DNA of 64,000 nucleotides from Streptomyces tauricus (lineage in GTDB: Bacteria; Actinomycetota; Actinomycetes; Streptomycetales; Streptomycetaceae), in NCBI RefSeq assembly GCF_014650955.1, contig NZ_BMVY01000018.1:101884-165883 (forward strand). The letters run 5' to 3'. The first letter of the stretch is position 1. Every line of letters starts with the position of its first letter. Shown one piece after another: positions 17,682 to 25,760 of this stretch. The notes under the pieces were generated by a model. It was not told the origin of the DNA and searched no databases. It saw only the letters and a list, made by a program, of their open reading frames with translations. The translations under genes were made by a program, and so were the position numbers.

Positions 17682-18841
17682 CCCCGCCCTTCGGCACGCT
17701 GTCCTCGGACGACGGCGCTGCCCACACCGTCCGCGAGATCGCCCAGCAGCCCGCGCTGTGGCGCGAGGTCGACAAGATCGTCACGGCCTCCCGGGACTCG
17801 CTGGACGCCTTCCTGCGTCCGCTCATCGCCCGCGGCGACCTGCGTGTGGTGCTCACCGGCGCCGGCACCTCCGCTTTTGCCGGCCAGGTGCTCCAGCCCG
17901 CCCTGGCCCGGCGGCTGAAGCGGCGCGTCGACGCGGTCCCCACCACGGACCTCGTCGCCGACCCCCACGGTTGTCTCGCCGAGGACGTGCCCACGCTGCT
18001 GGTCTCCTTCGCGCGGTCGGGTGACAGCCCCGAGTCCGTGGCCGCCACCACTCTGGCCGACCAGGTTCTCTCCGAGGTGCACCACCTCGTGATCACCTGC
18101 AACGAGCAGGGCCGCCTGGCGCGCGAACACGCTGAGCTGCCGAAGTCACACGTGCTGCTGATGCCGCCGGGGTCCAACGACCGCGGCTTCGCCATGACGT
18201 CGAGCTTCACGTGCATGACGCTCGCGGCGCTGCTCGCCCTGGGCGGCAGCGCCTACGACGGCGTCGCCGAACGCCTGGCCCGGGCAGCCGAGTCGATCAC
18301 CGAGAGCAGCGCTGTCGACCGCACGGTCGGCGCCCTCCTGAAGAGCGAACCCGAGCGGATCGTCTTCCTCGGCAGCGGCCCGCTCAAAGGCCTCGCCGAG
18401 GAGTCGGCGCTGAAGGTGCTCGAACTCACCGGTGGGACGCTCATGGCCGTCGCGGAGTCCGCGCTGGGATTCAGGCACGGTCCCAAGGCGGTGCTCAACG
18501 CCCGTTCGGTCGCGGTGGTGTACATGTCGAACGACCCGTACACCCGCAAGTACGACCAGGACATCTATGCGGAGCTGTGCGGAAATCTGCCCGCCGGCAG
18601 TGTCGTCACGGTCTCCGCGGACTCCGGCGCGGGAACGCAGGGCTCAGGCGCCGACGCCTGGCCGCTGCCGGGCCTCGACGGCGTCGAGGATGTCGCCCTG
18701 GCGCTGTCCGCCGTGGTGTACGCCCAGCTCATCGCCCTGCGCGCCTCCCTGGCCCGGGGTCTGCGGCCTGACAACCCCTTCCCCTCGGGAGAGATCAACC
18801 GCGTGGTGCAGGGCGTGACCTTGCACTCCTTGCAGCACTGA
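17678..18841 (+). CDS. agaS: SIS-domain sugar isomerase/deaminase, AgaS-like
   Basis: The 387-residue protein has two SIS domains. The first is at about residues 35-190 (LRVVLTGAGTSAFAGQVLQP, TLLVSFARSGDSPESVAA). The second is at about 215-370 (ERIVFLGSGPLKGLAEESAL, ESALGFRHGPKAVLN). The E-S-x-x-x-x-R-H-G-P-K segment is the signature of AgaS/GlmS-type isomerases. AgaS converts galactosamine 6-phosphate to tagatose 6-phosphate with loss of ammonia. The start GTG at 17678 overlaps the gatZ stop. It sits between gatZ and a sugar kinase, exactly the pathway neighbours expected. It looks complete. Confidence 0.9.
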   Translation: MTPPFGTLSSDDGAAHTVREIAQQPALWREVDKIVTASRDSLDAFLRPLIARGDLRVVLTGAGTSAFAGQVLQPALARRLKRRVDAVPTTDLVADPHGCLAEDVPTLLVSFARSGDSPESVAATTLADQVLSEVHHLVITCNEQGRLAREHAELPKSHVLLMPPGSNDRGFAMTSSFTCMTLAALLALGGSAYDGVAERLARAAESITESSAVDRTVGALLKSEPERIVFLGSGPLKGLAEESALKVLELTGGTLMAVAESALGFRHGPKAVLNARSVAVVYMSNDPYTRKYDQDIYAELCGNLPAGSVVTVSADSGAGTQGSGADAWPLPGLDGVEDVALALSAVVYAQLIALRASLARGLRPDNPFPSGEINRVVQGVTLHSLQH

Positions 18842-18890
18842 TCAAAAGCATCGACGGCGCGGATCGAGGGCGCCGGACGGAGGTACAACG

Positions 18891-19883
18891 ATGTTCCTGG
18901 GTGTCGACGGTGGCGGTACGAAAACCGCCTTCTGCATGGTCGACCGGTCCGGACACGTCGTGGCGCGAGCGCAGGCGGCAAGTTCGTACTACTTCTCCCA
19001 CGGAATCGAGCTGGTCGAACGTGTGCTCAAGGAAGGCGTCGAGGCCGTCTGCACGGCGGCCGATCTGGCCCCCGCCGACATCGAGTACGCCTTTTTCGGG
19101 CTGCCCGGCTACGGGGAGGCGGCCCGCGATCTGCCCGTCCTGAACGCGACCCCGCGAACGGTGCTTGGGCACGACCGCTACGCCTGCGACAACGACATGG
19201 TCTGCGGCTGGGCGGGTTCGCTGGGCGCGGTCGACGGCATCAACGTCATCAGCGGCACCGGTTCGATGACCTACGGCGAGCGGCTGGGCCAAGGCGTGCG
19301 CATCGGTGGCTGGAGCGAGATGTTCGGCGACGAGGGATCGGCGCACTGGATCGCGATCCGTGGCCTCAACGCCTTCTCGCGGATGGGTGATGGGCGGCTC
19401 CCCGAGGGCCCCCTGGCCGAGGTGCTGCGGCGCCACCTGCGTCTCGCGTCCGACCTCGACGTGATCGACGTCGTCCACAACCAGTGGCAGGGCGACCGGA
19501 GCCGGATCGCCGCGCTCAGCCGCTCGGTGGCCGAGGCGGCCTCACTGGGCGACACGGTCGCCGCACAGATCCTCACCGACGCAGGCCGGGAACTCGCCCT
19601 GCTCGTCGACGTCACCCGCGAACGGCTGGAGTTCGGCCCGGACGAGACCGTACCGGTCTCCTACTCCGGCGGCACCTTCGGCGCCCACATGGTTCTGGAG
19701 GCATTCACCTCCGGACTGAAAAATCGTCCTACCCACTACGAGCTGCGACACCCTCTCTACGAGCCTGTCGTAGGTGCCGCTCTGTACGCGGCGAAACTCG
19801 CTGGAACCCCGCTCGACCAGCCCGCGCTCGACGCGCTGCGCATGGCCTCCGGGACCCCTGCCTCAGGAGAGGACGACCGATGA
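18891..19883 (+). CDS. BadF/BcrAD-type N-acetylhexosamine kinase
   Basis: The 330-residue protein starts MFLGVDGGGTKTAFCMVDRS, the phosphate-1 loop of the actin-like ATPase fold. It continues with AFFGLPGYGEAARD, VDGINVISGTGSMTYGERLG (phosphate-2) and FGDEGSAHWIAIRGLNAFSR, the region lining the amino-sugar pocket in N-acetylglucosamine kinases. It would phosphorylate N-acetylgalactosamine or galactosamine at O6 after uptake. The family alone suggests GlcNAc, GalNAc or GlcN kinase; the AgaS/tagatose genes point to the galacto series. Its TGA overlaps the ATG of the transporter (ATGA), so both are translationally coupled. AGGTACAACG precedes the start. Confidence 0.85.
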   Translation: MFLGVDGGGTKTAFCMVDRSGHVVARAQAASSYYFSHGIELVERVLKEGVEAVCTAADLAPADIEYAFFGLPGYGEAARDLPVLNATPRTVLGHDRYACDNDMVCGWAGSLGAVDGINVISGTGSMTYGERLGQGVRIGGWSEMFGDEGSAHWIAIRGLNAFSRMGDGRLPEGPLAEVLRRHLRLASDLDVIDVVHNQWQGDRSRIAALSRSVAEAASLGDTVAAQILTDAGRELALLVDVTRERLEFGPDETVPVSYSGGTFGAHMVLEAFTSGLKNRPTHYELRHPLYEPVVGAALYAAKLAGTPLDQPALDALRMASGTPASGEDDR

Positions 19884-20830
19884 ACACAGGTACGAAGAGC
19901 TGGATCGTGTACGCGTCACTGCTGATCCTGTTCTGGGGTGTGTGGGGCGCCTTTTCGAGCGAGCCGAACAGCAGGTACGGCTATCCCAACGAGATGATCT
20001 ACATCATCTGGGCCTGCACGATGCTCATCCCCGCGTACTTCGCGATGCGCGGCCACACCTTCGACCGCCGGCCGATCGCCGCGGTGTACGGACTGATCGC
20101 GGGACTGACCGGCGCAGGCGGACAGTTGCTGCTGTTCCAGGCGCTCGCCAACGGCCCGGCGTACCTGATCTTCCCCCTGGTCTCCCTCTCCCCGGTGGTC
20201 ACCGTCATCATGGCGATGGCGCTGCTGCGTGAGCGGATCAACCGGCTCGCCCTCATAGGTGTCGTCGCGGCGCTGGCGGCGATCGTGTTGTTCAGCATTC
20301 CCAGCAGCAAGGACGACTCGAACTCGCACGGCCCATGGCTGCTGATGGCCATCGTGATCTGCGTCGCCTGGGGCGTGCAGGCATTCTGTATGCGCAAGGC
20401 CGCGGTGGTCGGGGTCAACGACGCGACGACCTTCGGCTGGATGACCATCAGCGGACTGCTGCTGGTGCCGGTGGCGTTCGTGATGATGGGCGATTTCCCC
20501 TCCGACGCCCCGTGGCAGGCGCCCGCGCTCACCGCGGTGACGCAGGTCCTCAACGCGGTCGGTGCGCTGTTCCTGGTCATGGCGTTCAGCCGGGGCAAGG
20601 CCACGGTGGTCGCCCCCGTCACCAACGCGCTGGCGCCGGTGCTGACCATCGTGCTGTCCCTGGCGGTCTACCAGAGGCTCCCCAACGTATGGGGCGCCCT
20701 CGGCATCGTGCTGGCCCTCGCCGGCTCCACCCTCATGGTCTACAGCGACGAGAAGAGCGGCGAGAGTTCCGTGGCCCCGGGGGCGGCGGACGACGGCGCG
20801 GACGTGAGAGCGGCCCCGCAGAAGTCCTGA
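19880..20830 (+). CDS. DMT-superfamily (EamA-like) transporter
   Basis: The 316-residue protein has about ten hydrophobic helices in two halves, from WIVYASLLILFWGVWGAF to GIVLALAGSTLMVYSDEKS, then an acidic tail of about 30 residues. Two EamA repeats are visible, the first ending in VTVIMAMALLRERINRLALI and the second in APVLTIVLSLAVYQRLPNVW. DMT transporters are secondary carriers; some, such as the GRP and RhaT groups, carry sugars. It takes the place normally filled by a PTS or ABC importer in GalNAc loci, so it probably imports the amino sugar. Export cannot be excluded. It is coupled to the kinase by an ATGA overlap. Confidence 0.8.
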   Translation: MNTGTKSWIVYASLLILFWGVWGAFSSEPNSRYGYPNEMIYIIWACTMLIPAYFAMRGHTFDRRPIAAVYGLIAGLTGAGGQLLLFQALANGPAYLIFPLVSLSPVVTVIMAMALLRERINRLALIGVVAALAAIVLFSIPSSKDDSNSHGPWLLMAIVICVAWGVQAFCMRKAAVVGVNDATTFGWMTISGLLLVPVAFVMMGDFPSDAPWQAPALTAVTQVLNAVGALFLVMAFSRGKATVVAPVTNALAPVLTIVLSLAVYQRLPNVWGALGIVLALAGSTLMVYSDEKSGESSVAPGAADDGADVRAAPQKS

Positions 20831-20865
20831 TCGTCCACACATCCCGCCCGGCCGAACCCCGTAGC

Positions 20866-20891
20866 GGTACGGGCCGACACCGGCCCGTACC
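20866..20891 (+). other. perfect hairpin between transporter and aldolase genes
   Basis: GGTACGGGCCG and its exact complement form an 11-bp stem around the loop ACAC. There is no T-run, so it is not a textbook terminator. In this position it could slow polymerase, protect the upstream mRNA end, or set lower aldolase expression. Confidence 0.6.
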
Positions 20892-20925
20892 CACCGAACC
20901 GACATGAAAGCGAGGGGACATCCTT

Positions 20926-21777
20926 ATGCCCCTGGTTCCCACGCGTGACCTCGTCTCGAAGGCCGCCGCCGCAGGCCGGGCCGTCGCCGCGTTCAACGTG
21001 ATCACGCTGGAGCACGCCGAGGCGATCATCGCCGGCGCAGCCGCGGCGGGCGCCCCGGGGGTGATCCTGCAGATCAGCGAGAACGCCATACGGTTCCACG
21101 GCGGCCGGCCCGGGCCGATCGCGCGGGCTGCGGCAGAGGTTGGCAAGGCCTGTGACGTCGACGTCGCACTGCACATGGACCATGTGACGGACATGGAGCT
21201 GCTGCGCACGGCGGCCGACGCGGGGTTCTCCTCCGTGATGTTCGACGCCGGGGCGCAGCCGTACGCCGACAACCTCGCCGCCACCCGCGCCGCGGTCCGG
21301 TGGGCCCACGGTGCCGGCCTGTGGCTGGAGGCCGAACTCGGCTATGTGGGCGGCAAGCCCGACGCCCCCGCGAGCGCCCACGCGGCCGGGGTACGCACCG
21401 ACCCGCAGGAGGCGGAGCGCTATGTCGCGGACACCGGCGTGGACGCCCTGGCCGTCGCCGTCGGCAGCAGCCACGCGATGACCGAACGCTCCGCGACCCT
21501 GGACCACGCGCTCATCGAACGCCTGCGGAAGGCCGTCCCCGTACCTCTGGTGCTGCACGGTTCGTCGGGCGTCGGCGACGACGATCTGCGCCAAGCCGTA
21601 CGGGCGGGCATTGTGAAGATCAACATCGGTACCGCTCTCAACGTCGCGTTCACCGGCGCGGTACGCGAGACGCTGGCGGAGCACCCCGACCTGACCGACC
21701 CCCGCCCCTACGTCGCCAAGGGCCGCGAGGCGATGGCGGAGACGGTCCGGGTCCTACTCGGTGTGGTGAGTGGCTGA
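20926..21777 (+). CDS. kbaY: class II tagatose/fructose-bisphosphate aldolase, KbaY/GatY-like
   Basis: The 283-residue zinc aldolase has AAFNVITLEHAEAIIAGAAA, DVALHMDHVTD (zinc His and catalytic Asp region), FSSVMFDAGAQPYADNLAAT and WLEAELGYVGGKPDA. Later come ALAVAVGSSHAM, VLHGSSGVGDDDLRQAVRAG and IVKINIGTALNVAF, which bind the second zinc ligand and the phosphate. It cleaves tagatose (or fructose) 1,6-bisphosphate to dihydroxyacetone phosphate and glyceraldehyde 3-phosphate, with GatZ as partner. It is last in the operon, 95 nt after the transporter. GCGAGGGGA precedes the ATG. No deacetylase and no tagatose-6-phosphate kinase gene is seen nearby; these must be supplied elsewhere. Confidence 0.88.
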   Translation: MPLVPTRDLVSKAAAAGRAVAAFNVITLEHAEAIIAGAAAAGAPGVILQISENAIRFHGGRPGPIARAAAEVGKACDVDVALHMDHVTDMELLRTAADAGFSSVMFDAGAQPYADNLAATRAAVRWAHGAGLWLEAELGYVGGKPDAPASAHAAGVRTDPQEAERYVADTGVDALAVAVGSSHAMTERSATLDHALIERLRKAVPVPLVLHGSSGVGDDDLRQAVRAGIVKINIGTALNVAFTGAVRETLAEHPDLTDPRPYVAKGREAMAETVRVLLGVVSG

Positions 21778-21899
21778 GCGGGGCCGAAGCTTTGCCCGCA
21801 CCTGATGTCGCCCAACGAGCCGGCGCACGGTAGCGGGTGAGACGTCGTGGACCTCAGCGGGGCTTGGTGATCACATCTGCCGTACCGAGGTAGGTCAGG

Positions 21900-22002
21900 T
21901 CCGCAGCCTGCTGATCACGGAGCCGGTGTGCGGCGCGAACGGGTTCACCTCGATGCGGCGAATGGACTGCCGTACGTCGTCTTCCAGGTCGGTGAAAGCT
22001 TC
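21900..22002 (-). pseudogene. possible carbonic anhydrase C-terminal scrap
   Basis: The minus strand reads FTDLEDDVRQSIRRIEVNPF and APHTGSV. This resembles the end of beta-carbonic anhydrases in Streptomyces (helix DLEADVRQSMRRI and NPF before the final strand). Everything else of the gene is missing. The surrounding 21778-21900 and 22003-22047 show no other coding sign. Confidence 0.35.
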
Positions 22003-22047
22003 CGGAGACCAGGGCGGCCTGTCGTTCGCGCTTCGGGCTGGTGGTTT

Positions 22048-22336
22048 TTACCGGTTGAGATCGAGGTAGGGCACGCGGTGTGTTTCGTACGATTTGGGGG
22101 TTACAGGGGCCATGAGTGCGTCTGTTCCCGGGTGGAGTAGGTGGCGTGCGGCGTGGATGGCGGCGGCGATGCCTGCCGGCACGCCGTCTGCGCGCATGCG
22201 TGCCACGACCGGCATGGCCGGGTAGTCGAGATCCAGTGTGTGGATGGCTTCGAGCTGTCCTACGTGTTCTGCGAGACCTGGGTGCTCCGCGTCTGCTTCC
22301 AGGACGGACAGTACGGGTGCCCACAGGTGGGGATCT
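22048..22336 (-). pseudogene. unrecognised protein C-terminus
   Basis: The minus strand encodes HLWAPVLSVLEADAEHPGLA, EHVGQLEAIHTLDLDYPAMP, VVARMRADGVPAGIAAAIHA and ARHLLHPGTDALMAPVTPKS, ending VPYLDLNR. It is a plausible helical C-terminal domain with good codon bias. The 5' part is replaced by an integrase-core relic on the other strand. I do not recognise the family. Confidence 0.35.
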
Positions 22337-22468
22337 CGGCGCATCCACGGTGAGCTGCTCGTCCTGGGCGGGCCGGTGGCCGCCTCCACCGTGTGGGAGA
22401 TCCTGAAGGATTCCGGGATCGACCCGACACCCGCGCATCGCAGTCCGCGGCGCGGCAAGAACGCTTGA
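22316..22468 (+). pseudogene. integrase-core transposase fragment
   Basis: The plus strand reads RWGSRRIHGELLVLGGPVAA and STVWEILKDSGIDPTPAHRS before a stop. This is the N-terminal HTH end of rve-type transposases or integrases (usually WGYRRIHGEL and STVWEILKDAGIDPAP). The catalytic DDE core is missing. The next 200 nt hold nothing recognisable. Confidence 0.6.
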
Positions 22469-22671
22469 CGGGCCGCGGCGCGCTGCTGGCGACGTTGAGT
22501 TCGGCCCAGACGAACTGCAGCGGTATCGGCCGGCCCCGTCGGGCCGTACGCGCCGTTCACGTACTCGTAGACCTCATCTCGGCTGCACCACTGGGCGCAA
22601 CCAGGGCCTGTTCAGTGCGGACCACAGCACGGTGAGCGCGGCATGTTCCGATGACCGTGGCGTGATGTCCG

Positions 22672-22935
22672 GTGCTGCTGCACCTGTACATCGTGAGTCG
22701 GCAGCAGCCGCAGGTCTCGACGCTGTGGTCACTGTCCGATGCCAGGCGCGTGGTGAAGGAGCTTGACGTTGATGATCCTTTTGGTGCCGCAGTGGAGCTT
22801 GCGAAGCAAGCCCACTACAAGATCAGCCTGAGGCGGATTGCTGACCTCGACGTCAGGTCGAAAGGGTCTCGCTGGCTCTGCGCACCACGAGGCTCCGCTG
22901 GTTGCCGGGTTCCTCCGGTTCGGCAATGGGGCTGA
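22672..22935 (+). CDS. small hypothetical protein, doubtful
   Basis: An 87-codon frame begins MLLHLYIVSRQQPQVSTLWS and includes SDARRVVKELDVDDPFGAAV and ELAKQAHYKISLRRIADLDV. The middle part looks like a real helical protein; the last 25 residues run into the end of the NACHT-protein relic on the other strand and look random. It is therefore either a fragment or a tail-altered gene. I assign no family. Confidence 0.25.
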   Translation: MLLHLYIVSRQQPQVSTLWSLSDARRVVKELDVDDPFGAAVELAKQAHYKISLRRIADLDVRSKGSRWLCAPRGSAGCRVPPVRQWG

Positions 22936-23830
22936 CACGGCTGGTTAGGGTGCGCGGCGAGATGGTGCCGCAGGTCCTGGTGGCGGAATTGGTGGACGGC
23001 CCCGATCTGGCGCAGCACGAAGCGCCGTTCGTGGGTATCGGTGAGGAAGGCTGGGAGATCTCAGGGGAGTCGGCATCTCAGGGCTAGGTAAGCCCGTGTG
23101 AGGGCGTGGGGCCACCAGGCGGTGCGGCTGATGGCGGTCGCCGGTCCGACGGTGACGCCGGCGGTCCCGAGGGCAAGGGCATACGCGAGCCCGTAGGACG
23201 AGTGGGAGATGTTCCATCGGGTGGTCCGTACCAGGTGGCCTGCCCGGGGCGAGAGCCAGGTCACCCGACCCCAGGGCTGACACGGTGTAGATGCCGGTGA
23301 ATCCGAGACCGGCTGCGACCGCTGTGATCGAGACCAGCCTGCGAAACGTGCTGTGGTCCTGAGCGAGTGATGTTGCGGGGTCTTGCGATGTGCCCTCGTC
23401 AGCGGGATGGACGTTCAGGCTTGCGGCAAGCCCGACACCGAGGCCGTACAGGGCGGCGTAGTAGATGTAGTTGCCAGGGTGGTCGGCGAGGGAGAAGTGC
23501 GCGCTGTTCAGCAGTGCGGGCATGGTGTCCATGAGGAGTAGGACGAGTCCGACGGCCGGGCCTGCGAGCAGGCCAAGAGCCAGCGCGCGTCCGTCGAAGG
23601 ACCATCTCAGTGCGCTCGCCGGTGCGGGATTGTCGCTGATGCGGCGGGTGGCTGAGCTGAGCAGCCCTTCGGCCAGGGCGTACACGAGGGCGTTGACGCC
23701 AGCTGTTGCCAGAGCTGCGGTGGTGCCCAACCAGGCAGATGGGAACCATAGCGACAGGCCTGCTGCCAGGCCGGTCAGGCACATTTTCCAGTGCCAGGAC
23801 CACGACTGGGCGGGCGTTCGAGTGGTGGGG
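22925..23830 (-). pseudogene. NACHT-type NTPase C-terminal membrane part, decayed
   Basis: The minus strand reads several hydrophobic segments (LTGLAAGLSLWFPSAWLGTT, LALGLLAGPAVGLVLLLMDT, NYIYYAALYGLGVGLAASLN, GLGFTGIYTVSALG). After a frameshift it reads SYGLAYALALGTAGVTVGPA and TAWWPHALTRAYLALRCRLP. After another it ends FLTDTHERRFVLRQIGAVHQ and FRHQDLRHHL. This tail (FLxDAHxRGVLRQxGAxYQFRH) is characteristic of large Streptomyces membrane proteins with an N-terminal NACHT NTPase domain. The whole NTPase part is absent. At least two frameshifts confirm decay. Confidence 0.6.
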
Positions 23831-24220
23831 CGGTCATCTACGACTGCCAGGTTGCCGGCAGCCCTACTGCCGCCCCGACCTGGCCATATGCACCGCGCAC
23901 GACGCGGTAGGACGGCATCTTCACGTCGAAGGTGCCCTTGAAGTGTCGAATCGACCCACAAAGCCCTGACCGCAGCACATGGGCGTCGATCCGGAATCCT
24001 GCGGAGAGGGACTGTGCGACGGGGACTCGACGCCACGTAGGTGGGCATTTTCGGAATCTCAGCAGCGCCCGGTGGCGGTAGTCCTCCGGCCGGCCGCCCC
24101 ACCCGTCCAGTCATGCCGGTATGGGTAGCAACGGCCGGATGACCTGTCCTTTGAGGATGAGGGCTGTGCCGCAGCCGAGGACCACCCGGATGGTCGCCTG
24201 GACCTGAGGCCGGCTGCGCT

Positions 24221-24808
24221 TCAGCGGGGCATCAGGACCTCAATCTTTCCCTGGATGTCCTGCATGATCTCCTCGACGCTCAAGGCGATGTTCACGCTCG
24301 CCGCCATGCTGAGGAACATCACGGCGGACACGATGTGTGCCAGCGTCGCGGCGTCGCGCTCTGCGACCCGATCGTCTCGGCGCAGCACGGCGGCGATGGC
24401 CTCCTCGGTCTGCACGACGATGGCGAGTGCTTCGCTGTGCCGGGGCTCCTCGGGGTCACCGAAGACCATCTCTCGCAGATAGGTGCGTCCGTTGTCGATC
24501 TGGATGCGGTTGCACTCGACGATCGGCCGGACGATCGCCAGCACCGCGTCCAGCACGCCTGGGACGGTCTCGGCGTCCGCCCGGCCCTGCTCGAGTGCTT
24601 CGGCGTACTTGGCGTTCTGCACGAGCAGGAGGAGTTCGCCCTTGGTCTTGGCATAGAGGAACAAGGTCCCGGTGCCGATGTCGGCCTTGTCCGCGATCTG
24701 CTGGGTCGTGACCTCATCGACGCCGTTTTCGGCGAACAGTTCACTGGCGGCAGCGACGATGCGGTCGAGCTTTTCCTGCTTGTTCCGCTCGCGCCGTCCG
24801 ACAGGCAT
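24221..24808 (-). CDS. TetR-family transcriptional regulator
   Basis: The 195-residue protein has a typical TetR HTH at residues 15-60: RIVAAASELFAENGVDEVTT, QQIADKADIGTGTLFLYAKT and KGELLLLVQNAKYAEALE. The C-terminal ligand domain ends with SVEEIMQDIQGKIEVLMPR. AGGAGGGCACCGCC precedes the ATG. It is divergent from a truncated SDR gene; the hydrolase and oxidoreductase genes further on (25761-27689) are on the same strand as it. It may control them or the lost genes. It looks intact. Confidence 0.88.
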   Translation of the reverse strand: MPVGRRERNKQEKLDRIVAAASELFAENGVDEVTTQQIADKADIGTGTLFLYAKTKGELLLLVQNAKYAEALEQGRADAETVPGVLDAVLAIVRPIVECNRIQIDNGRTYLREMVFGDPEEPRHSEALAIVVQTEEAIAAVLRRDDRVAERDAATLAHIVSAVMFLSMAASVNIALSVEEIMQDIQGKIEVLMPR

Positions 24809-24969
24809 GGCGGTGCCCTCCTAGATTCTGACTGTAATCATTTATGATTGTACTTGGTATCGTGTGGGCGCGGATGCGGCTCCGTTCATTCTCCATCGCG
24901 GGGCGGCGTGTCGCTGCTCCATCCGTGCGTGGCCACGTACCTCGCATCCTCCTTGGAAAAAAGGAACCC

Positions 24970-25049
24970 ATGCTCTCCCTCGATGGAGCAGTCGTCGTCA
25001 CCGGCGGCAATGGCGGTATCGGCACCCACCTCGTCCAAGACGCCCTGAT
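24970..25049 (+). pseudogene. short-chain dehydrogenase N-terminal stub
   Basis: From ATG at 24970 the frame reads MLSLDGAVVVTGGNGGIGTH and LVQDAL, the start of an SDR with the T-G-x-x-x-G-I-G cofactor loop. The match ends sharply at about 25049, where the reversed start of an enoyl-CoA hydratase begins. Only about 26 residues remain. Confidence 0.65.
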
Positions 25050-25133
25050 GAGATTGACGGGCGGGTCGGCGAAGGTGATCTTCGCGATCTGCGGTGAGGT
25101 GTGCTCGTAGTGGATGGTGCTGTACTCGCTCAT
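25050..25133 (-). pseudogene. enoyl-CoA hydratase N-terminal stub
   Basis: The minus strand starts MSEYSTIHYEHTSPQIAKIT and FADPPVNLI, the opening of a crotonase-family protein. After NLI the match ends at about 25050, exactly where the SDR stub ends. Both genes have lost their 3' parts at one junction, so a deletion or recombination joined two converging genes by their first exon-like ends. Confidence 0.6.
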
Positions 25134-25214
25134 GGCTGGCTCCGGCTACGGATTCGGATGTGTGACGGGTGCCAGACGGCGACAGCGGTGCGAAAGGGTG
25201 GGGAAGTGTGGTGC

Positions 25215-25727
25215 GGACGCATTGCTTCACAGAGAGCTGCTCGTTGACGAACTTCCGGAAGGTGCCGGCGCCGTCCCTGCGGCGCAGGTAGATCAGAGCG
25301 CGGGCACCGACCGGTTGTCCGGGGTCTGCGACGTCGTACCAGCGGAATGAGTTCGGCGGGCCGGCGTAGAGCAGGGCGCGGCGGAACACGTTGATCTCGT
25401 CGGCGTAGACCGGCTTCGTCTGCTCGCGCCCTTTCAGAGGTGCGAGCGCCGATTGGAGGGTGACTTCCGCGACGCCGTCGATCTTCCGGTCGGCGGGGAT
25501 CGCAGTCCGGACCCCGTCGGTGGCCGGCCATCGGCCTGGGTTGTGCTCGGCGAGGTGGATCCCCCGTTACTCGTCAAGGCCCGGGGTGGCGAGATGATCC
25601 TTGAGTGCGGGCCCTTCCAGTGGTTCATGCCGGTCTGGCGGGGCTGGTCGGTGCGCACCCACAGCAGGATCGAGGAGACGAGAGGCTTCTCCACTTCCAG
25701 GGGCGTGACGGCCGGTGACGCGTTCAT
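25215..25727 (-). pseudogene. EthD-domain protein, frameshifted and truncated
   Basis: Successive minus-strand frames give EKPLVSSILLWVRTDQPRQT, GMNHWKGPHSRIIS, PGLDE, LAEHNPGRWPATDGVETAIP, ADRKIDGVAEVTLQSALAPL, FRRALLYAGPPNSFRWYDVA and ARALIYLRRRDGAG, with FRKFVNEQL. This matches EthD or strictosidine-synthase-related actinobacterial proteins (WRGPHARIIS; PGRWPATDGVETAIP). Two or more frameshifts are needed and the last third is missing. It precedes the stubs at 25050. Confidence 0.55.
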
Positions 25728-25760
25728 GACCTTGCCTTTCTCTTCCTGGACAAGCGGTTG

